From Clostridium sp. CCUG 7971 (GTDB lineage Bacteria; Bacillota; Clostridia; Peptostreptococcales; Peptostreptococcaceae), in NCBI RefSeq assembly GCF_017590215.1, contig NZ_JAFFPK010000009.1:1-34135 (forward strand): 34,135 bases of DNA. Reading direction: 5' to 3'. Made by a program: the position numbers and the translations under genes. The stretch's first letter is position 1, and each line of letters starts with the position of its first letter. Below are positions 15,812 to 24,390 of the stretch, piece after piece. The notes beneath the pieces were generated by a model. That model saw only the letters and a program-made list of their open reading frames with translations. It was not told the DNA's origin and did no database searches.

Positions 15812-17279
15812 CAGTCTCACCCCTTAACTCTTTTATTTTTCCTACAACCATATTTGAACCTTCATAATCTTTTAAAACATCTTCAACAGATATATTTAAC
15901 TCTCTAGCTATTATTTCAACAACCTTTGGACCGCAGAAACCTCCTTGGCATCTTCCCATACCAGGGCGAACTCTTCTTTTAACCCCATCAACAGTTCTTG
16001 CACCACATGGTCTGTTTATAGCATCTATAATTTCTCCTTCAGTTACATTTTCACATCTGCATATTATAGTTTTATGCTTAGGATTTTTCTTAACAGCTGA
16101 AATTTTTTCATCATTAGTCATTTGAGAAAATGGCTTATCTTTTATTCTTATAGGATTAAAATTAGCATTTAATTCTAAAGACTTACTATCTCTGGCAAAA
16201 ATATCTTTTAATATACCTTCAACATAAACAGCTATACCAGGAGCAGAAGCAAGTCCTGGAGATTCAATTCCAGCTACATTTATAAAACCTTTTGATTTTT
16301 TAGATTCAAATATTATAAAGTCACCTGTATTTGGAGTAGCACGAATTCCAGCAAAAGAAGTTATAGTTTTTGAGAAATCTATATTCTGCACAGATTTTAA
16401 AGCTTTATCCATTATTTCTCTTAAGCCAGATTTAGTAGTTGTTATATCTTCTAATTCAACTTGCTTAGCGTTTGGACCAACAAGTAAGTTTCCATGAACT
16501 GTTTTAGTAACCAGTATTCCTTTACCTTTCTCAGTAGGACATGTAAATAATGTGTGTACAGCCTTATTTCCTTCAACTTTATCTAATATTTTATACTCAC
16601 CTTTTCTTGGGATTATATAAAATTCATCTCCACCAATTAAGTTATTTATTTTATCAGAATATAAGCCAGATGCATTTATAACATACTTTGATTTTATAAC
16701 ACCATTTACAGTTTTTATTTCAAAGTATTCTTCATTATCAGAAGTAACTTTTTTAATATCTATAACTTCGCTTTGTAAATTAAGTTCAACACCATTATCA
16801 ATAGCATTTTCCATAAGTGCAACATTTAGGTTAAATGGACAAACTATACCTGCACTTTTGCATAAAAGAGCGCCAATTACATTTTCACTAACATTAGGCT
16901 CTATCTCTTTAACTTTATTTCCATCTATTATTTCAAGGCCAGAAGCCCCATTTTTTAATCCTCTTTTATAAAGCTCTTTTATATGAGATAAGTCTTTATC
17001 ATCAAAAGCCAAAACTAAAGATCCATTTTGCTTAAACTCAACATTAAGATCTTTGCAAAGAGAAGGGTATAGGCTATTTCCTAAAACATTTAGCTTTGCT
17101 TTTAAGCTACCTTCATAAGCATCAAATCCACCATGAACTATAGCACTATTAGCTTTAGTTGTACCTTGGCATACCTCAATACCTTTTTCTAAAACAACAC
17201 TTTTTAAATTATATCTAGATAGGTTTCTGGCGATAGCACTTCCTGTTATTCCAGCTCCTATTATAGCTATATCAAACAT
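15801..17279 (-). CDS. glpA: Glycerol-3-phosphate dehydrogenase-like FAD oxidoreductase with BFD-type [2Fe-2S] domain
   Basis: The 492-residue enzyme starts MFDIAIIGAGITGSAIARNL, an FAD-binding DAO-family fold, followed by GTTKANSAIVHGGFDA near residue 50, as in GlpA/GlpO. The C-terminal region (about residues 400-470) is a bacterioferritin-associated-ferredoxin-like domain with CRC at the start and GRCQGGFCGPKVVEI at the end, the four cysteines expected for an iron-sulfur centre. An upstream in-frame ATG at 17312 exists, but CAGGGGG in front of ATG 17279 fits better. The enzyme should oxidise glycerol-3-phosphate to dihydroxyacetone phosphate and pass electrons to the next two gene products. 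The related 2-hydroxyglutarate-type oxidoreductases cannot be excluded; the GlpT neighbour and shared leader favour glycerol-3-phosphate. Confidence 0.8.
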   Translation of the reverse strand: MFDIAIIGAGITGSAIARNLSRYNLKSVVLEKGIEVCQGTTKANSAIVHGGFDAYEGSLKAKLNVLGNSLYPSLCKDLNVEFKQNGSLVLAFDDKDLSHIKELYKRGLKNGASGLEIIDGNKVKEIEPNVSENVIGALLCKSAGIVCPFNLNVALMENAIDNGVELNLQSEVIDIKKVTSDNEEYFEIKTVNGVIKSKYVINASGLYSDKINNLIGGDEFYIIPRKGEYKILDKVEGNKAVHTLFTCPTEKGKGILVTKTVHGNLLVGPNAKQVELEDITTTKSGLREIMDKALKSVQNIDFSKTITSFAGIRATPNTGDFIIFESKKSKGFINVAGIESPGLASAPGIAVYVEGILKDIFARDSKSLELNANFNPIRIKDKPFSQMTNDEKISAVKKNPKHKTIICRCENVTEGEIIDAINRPCGARTVDGVKRRVRPGMGRCQGGFCGPKVVEIIARELNISVEDVLKDYEGSNMVVGKIKELRGETVEI

Positions 17280-17317
17280 AAATAAATCCCCCTGAGTATT
17301 AATATTTGGCAAAAAAA

Positions 17318-17366
17318 CAGAGAGCCCACCTATAATTTATTATAGAAGGCTCTCTTATCTCTGCCA
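17318..17366 (-). promoter_or_regulatory. glp operon leader hairpin/terminator, candidate GlpP antitermination site
   Basis: On the minus strand GGCAGAGATAAGAGAGCC enters a hairpin: AGAGAGCC (plus positions 17348-17355) pairs with GGCTCTCT (17319-17326). An inner CTATAA/TTATAG stem is present, and seven T's follow (17311-17317). It sits about 40 bases before the start codon at 17279. The sequence ahead of the stem resembles that of the glpT leader (AGAGA-n-GAGAGCC). Confidence 0.6.
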
Positions 17367-17402
17367 TAAATATTTAATTAATATAATTTCGTTCATAGAA
17401 TT

Positions 17403-17418
17403 ATATTAACGTTTTCAT
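17403..17418 (-). promoter_or_regulatory. Candidate CcpA cre site at the glp operon promoter
   Basis: On the minus strand ATGAAAACGTTAATAT matches the cre consensus WTGNAARCGNWWWCAN with one mismatch. It overlaps a TATAAT-like -10 box (TTAATATAATTC), so binding would block initiation. The remainder of 17420-17701 is AT-rich and I see no gene in it. Confidence 0.45.
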
Positions 17419-17701
17419 TACCATAATTATATTCCATAATTTTGAATTTGTCATTATATTAAATTAAAAAACTTTCATAAATAAATAGCTTTAAATATTT
17501 TGTACAGTAGCTAAATTAGATTGAATAAAATATTATTTCATTAATGGAGGATTATATTGCTATAGTTAATGTTATCTATTATGTACTTACTGTACTTAAT
17601 AATAATATTTTGGTAGAATTTAAAATATACACTACTTTACTCGGTTAAATAAATCATAAGAGTATTATAATAAAAACAAATCAGAAAGGTTAAAAATATT
17701 T

Positions 17702-18112
17702 ATGATAAGAAAAATTGTAAAAGACATATCATTTTTAGAACAAAAATCAGAATGTGCAACAAAAGAGGATGTAGAAGTTATCAATGACTTAATCGATACG
17801 TTAAAAGCAAATTTAGATCATTGCGTGGGAATGGCAGCTAATATGATAGGAGTAAAAAAACGTATATTGGTATTTTGTGCAGGTAATATGATAATTCCTA
17901 TGGTAAATCCAGTTATATTAAAAAAAGAGGATTCTTATGAAGCGGAAGAAAGTTGCCTATCTTTAATTGGATCTAGAAAAACAACAAGATATGAAACAAT
18001 AGAGGTAGAATATCTAGATAAAAATTTTAATAAGCATAAGCAAATATTCACTGGATTTACTGCACAGATTATCCAGCATGAATTAGATCATTTCGAAGGT
18101 ATAATAATTTAG
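17702..18112 (+). CDS. Peptide deformylase-like protein (short form)
   Basis: The 136-residue protein has the three deformylase motifs in modified form. Motif I GMAANM (43-48) has Met where the usual GxGxAAxQ has Gln. Motif II ESCLS (83-87) has Ser instead of Gly before the metal-ligand Cys85. Motif III HELDH (126-130) provides the other two metal ligands and the catalytic Glu. Metal site and catalytic Glu are therefore complete. Short forms of this kind occur as second deformylases in Clostridia and may remove N-formyl groups from nascent proteins or act on special substrates. It starts at ATG 17702 after AGAAAGG and ends 30 bases before the response regulator, so co-transcription is likely. 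Confidence 0.8.
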   Translation: MIRKIVKDISFLEQKSECATKEDVEVINDLIDTLKANLDHCVGMAANMIGVKKRILVFCAGNMIIPMVNPVILKKEDSYEAEESCLSLIGSRKTTRYETIEVEYLDKNFNKHKQIFTGFTAQIIQHELDHFEGIII

Positions 18113-18142
18113 TAAAAAATTACATCAGGGGGAAGGGAATTG

Positions 18143-18853
18143 ATGATAAAAATAGTAATTTGTGAAGATGAAAAAAATCAACAAGAGTTATTAAAAGCTC
18201 ATATTGAGAAAATATTTAAAGAAATTCCTATAAAATATAGTCTAGATATATTTAATTCAGGGGAAGAATTACTTGAAAATTATTCTAAAGATATTGATAT
18301 AGTCTTACTAGATATACAATTAAATGAAATTAATGGAATGGATACGGCTAGAAAAATTAGGTTTTTAGATAATAAAGTAGAAATTATCTTTATTACATCT
18401 TTAATAGAGTATGTACTAGAAGGTTATGAGGTAAGAGCTTATAGATATTTAATGAAACCAGTAAAATATGATGATTTAAAAGAGAATATAATAAACTGCA
18501 TAAAAGAAGTGGATATAAAAAATAAATATATTATGATAAAAGAACAAGGGAGTCAAATTAAGATAGACATAAATGAAATAACTTATGTAGAAGTGCAAAA
18601 AGAAACTATAACTATACATACTTTAAATGAGATTTATAAAATAAATGGAACAATGAATAATATTGAAAAGGAGATAGATTGTAGTAGATTTTTTAGATGC
18701 CACAAGAGCTTTTTAGTTAATCTAGAACATGCAAAAAGTATAAAACAGTATGTTGTAATACTTGAAAATGGTGAAGAAGTACCTGTTAGTAGGTATAGGT
18801 TTAAGGAGACAAAAGATAAATTTTTTGACTTAATAGAGGAGAGGCTATGTTAG
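18143..18853 (+). CDS. LytTR-family response regulator (AgrA-like)
   Basis: The 236-residue regulator has a receiver domain (1-120) with acidic pair E8/D9, phosphoacceptor Asp57 (IDIVLLDIQL) and the conserved lysine in RYLMKPVKYDD. It is followed by a LytTR DNA-binding domain (about 130-235), with EVQKETITIHTLN, RFFRCHKSFLVNLEHAK and LENGEEVPVSRYRFKETK. Proteins of this class bind pairs of 9-bp direct repeats spaced about two helical turns. Such a pair, TTGTCGG twice at 21-bp spacing, lies at 20180-20207 upstream of the ABC permease. ATG 18143 is preferred over TTG 18140, with GGGGGAAGGG upstream. The partner kinase gene follows directly (7-base overlap) but is frameshifted. Confidence 0.88.
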   Translation: MIKIVICEDEKNQQELLKAHIEKIFKEIPIKYSLDIFNSGEELLENYSKDIDIVLLDIQLNEINGMDTARKIRFLDNKVEIIFITSLIEYVLEGYEVRAYRYLMKPVKYDDLKENIINCIKEVDIKNKYIMIKEQGSQIKIDINEITYVEVQKETITIHTLNEIYKINGTMNNIEKEIDCSRFFRCHKSFLVNLEHAKSIKQYVVILENGEEVPVSRYRFKETKDKFFDLIEERLC

Positions 18854-20179
18854 TTAGCACATATAGTTTAGCTGTTTTAAACATGGTAATGTTTATAGTT
18901 TTATTTTTTATGTTAATGAATAAAAAAGGTTATGTTTATCGATATAAATTTGATGTTCAGTTTATACTGGCAAGTATAGGCTTACTTTTGATGATTAAAA
19001 GAGGATTAGGTTTTGGAACGAAATCGTTACAAGCGATATTACTAATGTTTTTAATGATATATTTAATTTGTAAAATTTTTATGAAGTTAATACAAGAAAA
19101 TCTGTTGTAACTTCATTAATATATAGCTTAGTTTATATTTTAGTAGAATGTAGTATTTTTTGTTTTTTACAACTTTCACTTAATAATATAGATTATATAC
19201 CTGAAAGGACTCTTATAATTAATTTTATTATTTTTTTGTAAGTATATGCTTTTTTAATAGGCTCCAAAATATTTATAAAAATAAGAAATATTACTTATAT
19301 ATCCTATTAACCACTACAATTAACTTATTAATAATCTTACTTATAAATAAGTCATATACAGATATAAGTGTTTTATATGATATGGTAGTTAAAAATAATA
19401 TTGATTTTTATTATGTTTCAGACATGCTTAAATTTTCATTTACTATTAAAGAGACATTTCCTTATCTTTTACTTATAGTAAGTGTATTATTAGTATCTAT
19501 ATTTTTAAACTCTATAAAATCAGAAAAAGAAAAAGCTAAAGCAGCACTTGTAAATGAAAAATTAGATATGCAATATAAATACTATTTAATGGTCAAGGAA
19601 TCACAAGAAAAAATGAGACAAGTATACCATGATATGAACAATCATATGGAAAATATAAAGTCATTAAAAAATAGTAGTGAAGATGTAAATAAATATATTA
19701 ACAATATAGAAGATGAAGTAAAAGAAACTAAAAGTATTTATAATACAGGAAATGTATTACTAGATATTATTTTTTATGAAAAAAGTAAAGTCTGCATGGA
19801 AAATAATATAGATTTTAATGTAGGCATAGATTTTAGTAAATGTGAGTTCATAGAAATGATTGATATAAGTAGTATATTTTCAAACTTAATAGATAATTCA
19901 ATAGAAGCATGCAATAAAATTGATGATAATAATATAGAAAAATATATAACTATAAAAGGTACTTTTATAAAAGGGTATTATGTAGTTAGATGTGAAAATA
20001 GCAATACAAATAAAGTAATAATTAAAAGTAATAAGATTTTAACGAATAAAAAAGATAAATTACTTCATGGAATAGGTCTTGAAAGCATAAAATCTTCAAT
20101 AAAAAAATATAATGGAGAATTAAAAATTAAAGATAGTGAGCATAAATTTATAGCTACTATTCATATACCAATATGCTAG
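18847..20179 (+). pseudogene. AgrC/ComD-like sensor histidine kinase, broken by two frameshifts
   Basis: Three consecutive frames rebuild one kinase. Frame one (18847 to about 19075) encodes membrane helices from MLVSTYSLAVLNMVMFIVLF. The frame changes at a T run near 19076-19080 into YEVNTRKSVVTSLIYSLVYI, then again at the T run near 19229-19236 into SICFFNRLQNIYKNKKYYLY. That last frame is open to 20179. The cytoplasmic end has the H-box (MRQVYHDMNNHMENIK), N-box (FSNLIDNSIEACNKI) and G-box (LHGIGLESIKSSIKKYNGEL) of peptide-sensing GHKL kinases. Two single-base losses explain the shifts exactly: the span of 1333 bases plus two gives 445 codons, a normal AgrC length. As written the sensor half is disconnected from the kinase half. 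Confidence 0.75.
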
Positions 20180-20209
20180 TTGTCGGTGAAAAAATACCAC
20201 TTGTCGGAC
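20180..20209 (+). promoter_or_regulatory. Candidate LytTR operator: direct repeats two helical turns apart
   Basis: TTGTCGG occurs at 20180-20186 and again at 20201-20207, a 21-bp repeat distance, the spacing typical of LytTR-domain binding sites. It lies immediately after the kinase gene and upstream of the ABC permease, which makes that transporter the likely target of the response regulator encoded at 18143. Confidence 0.55.
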
Positions 20210-20231
20210 TTATATTGAAGCAAAACTTTAG

Positions 20232-20270
20232 AAATGCTACCTTCTATACAAAGAAGGTAGCATTTTTTTA
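20232..20270 (+). terminator. Terminator between the kinase and the permease gene
   Basis: A perfect 14-bp stem (20232-20245 with 20252-20265), loop ATACAA, is followed by a T run. It separates the two-component genes from the ABC genes, which are therefore likely to have their own promoter near the TTGTCGG repeats. Confidence 0.75.
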
Positions 20271-20313
20271 TATGCCTTTAAGACAATTTTATACGAAAAA
20301 TAGGAGGGAAATG

Positions 20314-22827
20314 ATGAGAGTAAGTTTTAGACTAGCTATAGCATACTTAAAAAAACAAAAGGGAAGAACTTTATCGTTAATAATTAGTATTGCATTAGCT
20401 GTTATGTTAGTATTTACACTTAATTTAGTGCCCGAGTCTAAGAATAAACATGATATAAAAGAAGCGTATAAAAACTTTAGTGACTATCATGTAGAATACA
20501 GTAATCTTAACATAGAAACTGTAGATAAATTAAAAAATGATAAGACTATAAAAGTTATCAATGATGTTATAAACCTAGGTAATGCAGTAAGTAATAAAGG
20601 AGTATCTATAAGTCTAAACTCTTATAGCAAAGGTTTTATAGATTCTTATAGTTATAAGGTTATAAAAGGTAATGAACCTAAAAATGAAAATGAAATAGTA
20701 ATAGAAGAAAAAGCTCTTAAAGAGATGGGTTTAAGCGATAAACTAGGACAAAGTATTGATTTTAATATTATTAAAAAATATAATGATGAAAATAATAAAA
20801 ATCAGATTTATAGCAAAGAGAAGTCATTTAAGTTAGTTGGAATAGTAAAAAAGCCAGATAAATTTTATGAGGGAAATTTATACTATAAAGTAAAAGCATT
20901 TACCAAATACACAGAAAATCAAAGTATTTTACCTAAAGAATTAACAAGTCATTCAGGTGTACTTAATTTTACGACTAGTACACCTAGTATAGATATGGCA
21001 AGTAAAGCAATAGCCAAATATAAATTAGATGAGGAGAAATTTAGGATAAATGTAGAACTAAATGCAGCTATACAAAATTATGGTAAGTATAGAGATGAAA
21101 AGACTAAGCTTAATAATAAGTTGATTCCTATGGTTGCAGCTACCCTAGTTATATATAACATATTTAATATTATATTAATAGATATGAAAAAACAAATAGG
21201 AATGATAAGAGCAATAGGTATGACTAAGAAAAATGTAAGGAACATGGTATGTATCCAAAGTTTTATAGTCTTACTTATTGGACTAGTAGTAGGATTTTTA
21301 CTTGGAACAATAGCATCATATATAGGTCTTAGAAGTTTATACAATGAACATATAAGTGTTTATATAAATAAAAAAAGTATAATAGAGCCTTTAAGTATGG
21401 CAGTAGTTTCAGTAGCTATGGCCAGTATTTTTACTATTTATAAGTGTAAAAAGATATCTCCAATAGAAGCTATTAGAAGTACTAATAGTTCAAAGTCAAT
21501 AAAAAAAGATAGATTTTATCATAAGTTAATAAGGAAAGTATTTAGTATTACGGGATATATGGCATACAAAAATATATGGAGATATAAAACAAGAACAATT
21601 TTATCAATACTTTCAATAAGTATGACAGGTTTTTTATTTATAACTAATATGGTTGCATTTAACCAAAGTAATAAGAATGTAGACAGTCTTAGCATGACTA
21701 TTACGGAAATGGGAGAAAGTGATATAATACTTAGTCATAATTCTAATAACTCAAGTGAATATTTTAATGAATACACAGATGATGAAGCAAGTAAGATATC
21801 TAAGGTAGATGGAGTTAGTGGATTAACTAAGAAAATGAATGTTGCAGGATACTTAAACTCAAAAAAAGAAAGTATAAGCGACTATTATAAACAAAATAAT
21901 CCTCTAAATAGCGATGAATTAAATTTAGAAATAGGAACAACTATAAAAGGATACGATAAAAGTAATCTTAAAGAACTAGAAAAATATCTAGAAGATGGAA
22001 ACATAGATAACCTAAAAGAAGAAGGCAATACAATAAGTGGGGTAGTATCTAACCATTTTTATTCAGGTTCAGTAGTATCAAAGGATTCAATTACATTAAA
22101 AGATTTAAAAGTAGGAGATATTATTGAAGTTAAGGTTCCAGTAACTAATGGTAAAGAATTAAAATATGTTAATCAAAAAATTAAAGTTGCAGGACTATTA
22201 AACCCTGACTATGTTTTAAATGCTGAAGGTGGAATGGGCCCACGTTTCCAAGTGATATTAGATAAAAATAGTTTTAAAAATTTAACAGGAAAAAAAGGAT
22301 TTAATAATATATCTATAAAATTACAAAAGGATAAAGAAGAAGAAGTTGTTTCAAAGGTGAAAGAAATAATAAATGAATATGATTTTAAGGAAATGGAAAG
22401 TAAATATGAAAATAGGAAAATATCTACTGAAGGAAATGACAAACTTAAAAAAGAGGTATTAGTGAGTGTAATAATTACAATGGTTATATCATCTATAAAT
22501 ATAGCTTGTATAGTTATAACAAATATAATGATTAGAATTAAGGAAATTTCAACACTAAGAGCTATTGGAATGAGTATGAAAAATATTAAAAAAATGATAC
22601 TAAAAGAAAGTATTATATATGGTGTTTTAAGTTCAATAATAGCTGGAATATTTTCTAGTTATGATGTTTATAAAAATATGCAAAGAGCAAATGAAGTTTT
22701 TTCTCAAGGATTGGGAATTAAACAGGCATATGAATTTAAGATACCCGTAGTAGAAATACTTCAGTTTGGGGTAGCCGCGATACTTATATGTATAATTGCT
22801 GGATATTTAGCAAAAACAGAGTTTTAA
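20314..22827 (+). CDS. FtsX-family ABC transporter permease (C-terminal end frameshifted)
   Basis: The 837-residue permease has an N-terminal helix (SLIISIALAVMLVFTLNLV), an extracytoplasmic MacB-like domain and FtsX helices at about 275-390 (VIYNIFNIILIDMKKQIGMI). The pattern is then repeated, with a helix near 430-450, a second external domain and a final FtsX block from about 715. Start ATG 20314 (or 20311) follows TAGGAGGG; the frame is open further upstream only through the terminator. The ORF ends YLAKTEF. A one-base shift in the A run at 22812-22816 would give the usual family tail NRVLKLSIVEGLRNEE, ending at 22865. About 15 residues are therefore probably lost or mis-sequenced. It pairs with the ATPase that follows and likely exports or senses an antimicrobial or signal peptide. 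Confidence 0.82.
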   Translation: MRVSFRLAIAYLKKQKGRTLSLIISIALAVMLVFTLNLVPESKNKHDIKEAYKNFSDYHVEYSNLNIETVDKLKNDKTIKVINDVINLGNAVSNKGVSISLNSYSKGFIDSYSYKVIKGNEPKNENEIVIEEKALKEMGLSDKLGQSIDFNIIKKYNDENNKNQIYSKEKSFKLVGIVKKPDKFYEGNLYYKVKAFTKYTENQSILPKELTSHSGVLNFTTSTPSIDMASKAIAKYKLDEEKFRINVELNAAIQNYGKYRDEKTKLNNKLIPMVAATLVIYNIFNIILIDMKKQIGMIRAIGMTKKNVRNMVCIQSFIVLLIGLVVGFLLGTIASYIGLRSLYNEHISVYINKKSIIEPLSMAVVSVAMASIFTIYKCKKISPIEAIRSTNSSKSIKKDRFYHKLIRKVFSITGYMAYKNIWRYKTRTILSILSISMTGFLFITNMVAFNQSNKNVDSLSMTITEMGESDIILSHNSNNSSEYFNEYTDDEASKISKVDGVSGLTKKMNVAGYLNSKKESISDYYKQNNPLNSDELNLEIGTTIKGYDKSNLKELEKYLEDGNIDNLKEEGNTISGVVSNHFYSGSVVSKDSITLKDLKVGDIIEVKVPVTNGKELKYVNQKIKVAGLLNPDYVLNAEGGMGPRFQVILDKNSFKNLTGKKGFNNISIKLQKDKEEEVVSKVKEIINEYDFKEMESKYENRKISTEGNDKLKKEVLVSVIITMVISSINIACIVITNIMIRIKEISTLRAIGMSMKNIKKMILKESIIYGVLSSIIAGIFSSYDVYKNMQRANEVFSQGLGIKQAYEFKIPVVEILQFGVAAILICIIAGYLAKTEF

Positions 22828-22878
22828 AATTAAGTATAGTAGAAGGTCTTAGAAATGAAGAGTAAAGGTGGGGCTGAG

Positions 22879-23541
22879 ATGAACATATTAGATGCGATAA
22901 ATTTAAGTAAGACTTATGGAAAAGGCGAAAATAAAGTAGAAGCATTAAAAAATATTAACTTATCTATTGAAAAAGGAAAATTTACAGCAATAATAGGCCC
23001 TAGTGGTAGCGGTAAAAGTACTCTACTTCATTGTATAGCTGGTCTTGATAGTATAACAAGTGGAGAAGTTATACTAGATGGAGATGATATATCTAAGTTA
23101 TCAGAGGATAAATTATCAAAGCTTAGGAGTAGAAAATTTGGATTTATATTTCAAAGTTTTAATTTAATACCAGTTATAAGTGTGTACGATAACATAGTAC
23201 TTCCAGTAGATATAGATAATAAAAAAGTAGATAAAAAATACATTGATAGCATAATTGATATCTTAGGACTTAGAGACAAGATTAATAAATTTCCAAATCA
23301 ATTAAGTGGTGGTCAGCAACAAAGGGTAGCGATAGCTCGTGCACTTGCAAATGAGCCAGAGATAATATTTGCGGATGAGCCTACAGGAAATCTAGATAGT
23401 AAGACAACTGATGAAGTTATTAATCTTCTTAAAGAGAGTGTTAAAAAATTTGGGAAGACTTTGGTTATGATAACTCACAACAATGATATAGCAAATATAG
23501 CGGATAAAGTAGTTGTTATAAAAGATGGAAAAATAGCTTAA
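22879..23541 (+). CDS. ABC transporter ATP-binding protein (MacB/LolD-like)
   Basis: The 220-residue ATPase is complete: Walker A GPSGSGKST (about 38-46), Q-loop FIFQSFNLIPVISVYDN, signature LSGGQQQRVAIARAL, Walker B IIFADEPTGNLDS and H-loop VMITHN. This is the peptide/lipoprotein efflux subfamily that works with FtsX-type permeases. ATG 22879 after AAAGGTGGGG is chosen; the frame extends to 22855, which lies inside the restored permease tail. It is the partner of the preceding permease and close kin of the deleted ATPase at 23858-24303, so the module was once duplicated. Confidence 0.9.
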   Translation: MNILDAINLSKTYGKGENKVEALKNINLSIEKGKFTAIIGPSGSGKSTLLHCIAGLDSITSGEVILDGDDISKLSEDKLSKLRSRKFGFIFQSFNLIPVISVYDNIVLPVDIDNKKVDKKYIDSIIDILGLRDKINKFPNQLSGGQQQRVAIARALANEPEIIFADEPTGNLDSKTTDEVINLLKESVKKFGKTLVMITHNNDIANIADKVVVIKDGKIA

Positions 23542-23555
23542 ACTAAATAATCAAA

Positions 23556-23856
23556 CTAGGCAATTAAGGCCTGACTTCGATATTCCAACGGAGCCAGACC
23601 ATCTAATTTTTTGTAATCTTTTTTCATTATAAAATTTTATATGATTATCTATTGCTGATTTTAATTCATCAAATATATGAAATTTATTTAAATAGTACAT
23701 CTCTGATTTAATAATACCCCAAAAACCTTCTATAGAACCATTGTCTATACATTTTGCTACTCTGGACATACTTTGAACTGCTCCTTGCTTATCTAACTTA
23801 TCTTTTAAGGCTTTATGTGTATATTGGAATCCTCTATCACTATGAAATAATGGATT
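23556..23856 (-). mobile_element. IS3-family transposase remnant (C-terminal part of the DDE transposase)
   Basis: On the minus strand the readable product runs NPLFHSDRGFQYTHKALKDK, LDKQGAVQSMSRVAKCIDNG, SIEGFWGIIKSEMYYLNKFH, then DELKSAIDNHIKFYNEKRLQ. This is the C-terminal catalytic half of an IS3/IS150-type OrfB, including the second Asp (HSDRG) and the Glu of DDE (EGFWG). Near 23614 a one-base shift in an A run converts the expected KLDGLAPLEYRSQALIA ending (stop at 23556-23558) into unrelated sequence. The N-terminal half, OrfA and recognisable terminal inverted repeats are absent, so the element is dead. It abuts the second, damaged ATPase. Confidence 0.75.
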
Positions 23857-23857
23857 T

Positions 23858-24303
23858 AAGGTTTATGTATTAGATGGGATAGATTTAGAAATACAACCTC
23901 ATAAATTCACATCTATAATCTAATACCAGTCATAAATGTATATGACAATATAATTCTTCCAGTATCTGTAGATGGAAAAAAAGAAGACAAAGAGTACATA
24001 AATACTTTAATTGAAAAGATAGGTATATCAAATCAAGTTAATAAATTTCCAAATGAACTTTCAGGAGGGCAACAACAAAGGGTTACAATAGCTAGAGCAC
24101 TTGCAAACAAACACTCTGTAATATTTGCAGACGAACCTACTGGAAATTTAAACTCAAAAACTACAGATGAAGTAATAGATATTTTAAAAATGTGTGTTAA
24201 AGAATTTAATCAAACATTAGTTATGATAACTCATAATGATGAAATTGCAAAAATGGCTGATAGAATTATAACTATAGCTGATGGAAAGATAGTTGAATGG
24301 TAA
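23858..24303 (+). pseudogene. ABC transporter ATP-binding protein with internal deletion
   Basis: The sequence starts KVYVLDGIDLEIQPHKFTSI, equivalent to about residues 18-37 of the intact ATPase upstream. It then jumps at 23917-23920, with a change of frame, to NLIPVINVYDNIILPVSVDG. About 55 residues holding Walker A and the Q-loop Gln are missing. Downstream the signature (ELSGGQQQRVTIARALANK), Walker B (VIFADEPTGNL) and H-loop (MITHND) are intact to TAA 24301-24303. The first codons are lost at the junction with the IS3 remnant at 23856. It cannot hydrolyse ATP. A 10-bp stem terminator follows. Confidence 0.8.
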
Positions 24304-24354
24304 GATATAGAATAAGGTAAATAACACACAACAATTAAATATCAAGATTATATA

Positions 24355-24390
24355 AATGGATAGCGATTAAGCTATCCATTATTTTTGTTT
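24355..24390 (+). terminator. Terminator after the ABC locus
   Basis: AATGGATAGC (24355-24364) pairs perfectly with GCTATCCATT (24371-24380), with the loop GATTAA, followed by ATTTTTGTTTT. Confidence 0.8.

Noticed and set aside
20173-20313. 46-residue N-terminal extension of the ABC permease
   Set aside because: It would read through the LytTR-type repeats and the terminator hairpin. The ribosome binding site AGGAGGG at 20302 fixes the start at 20311-20314.
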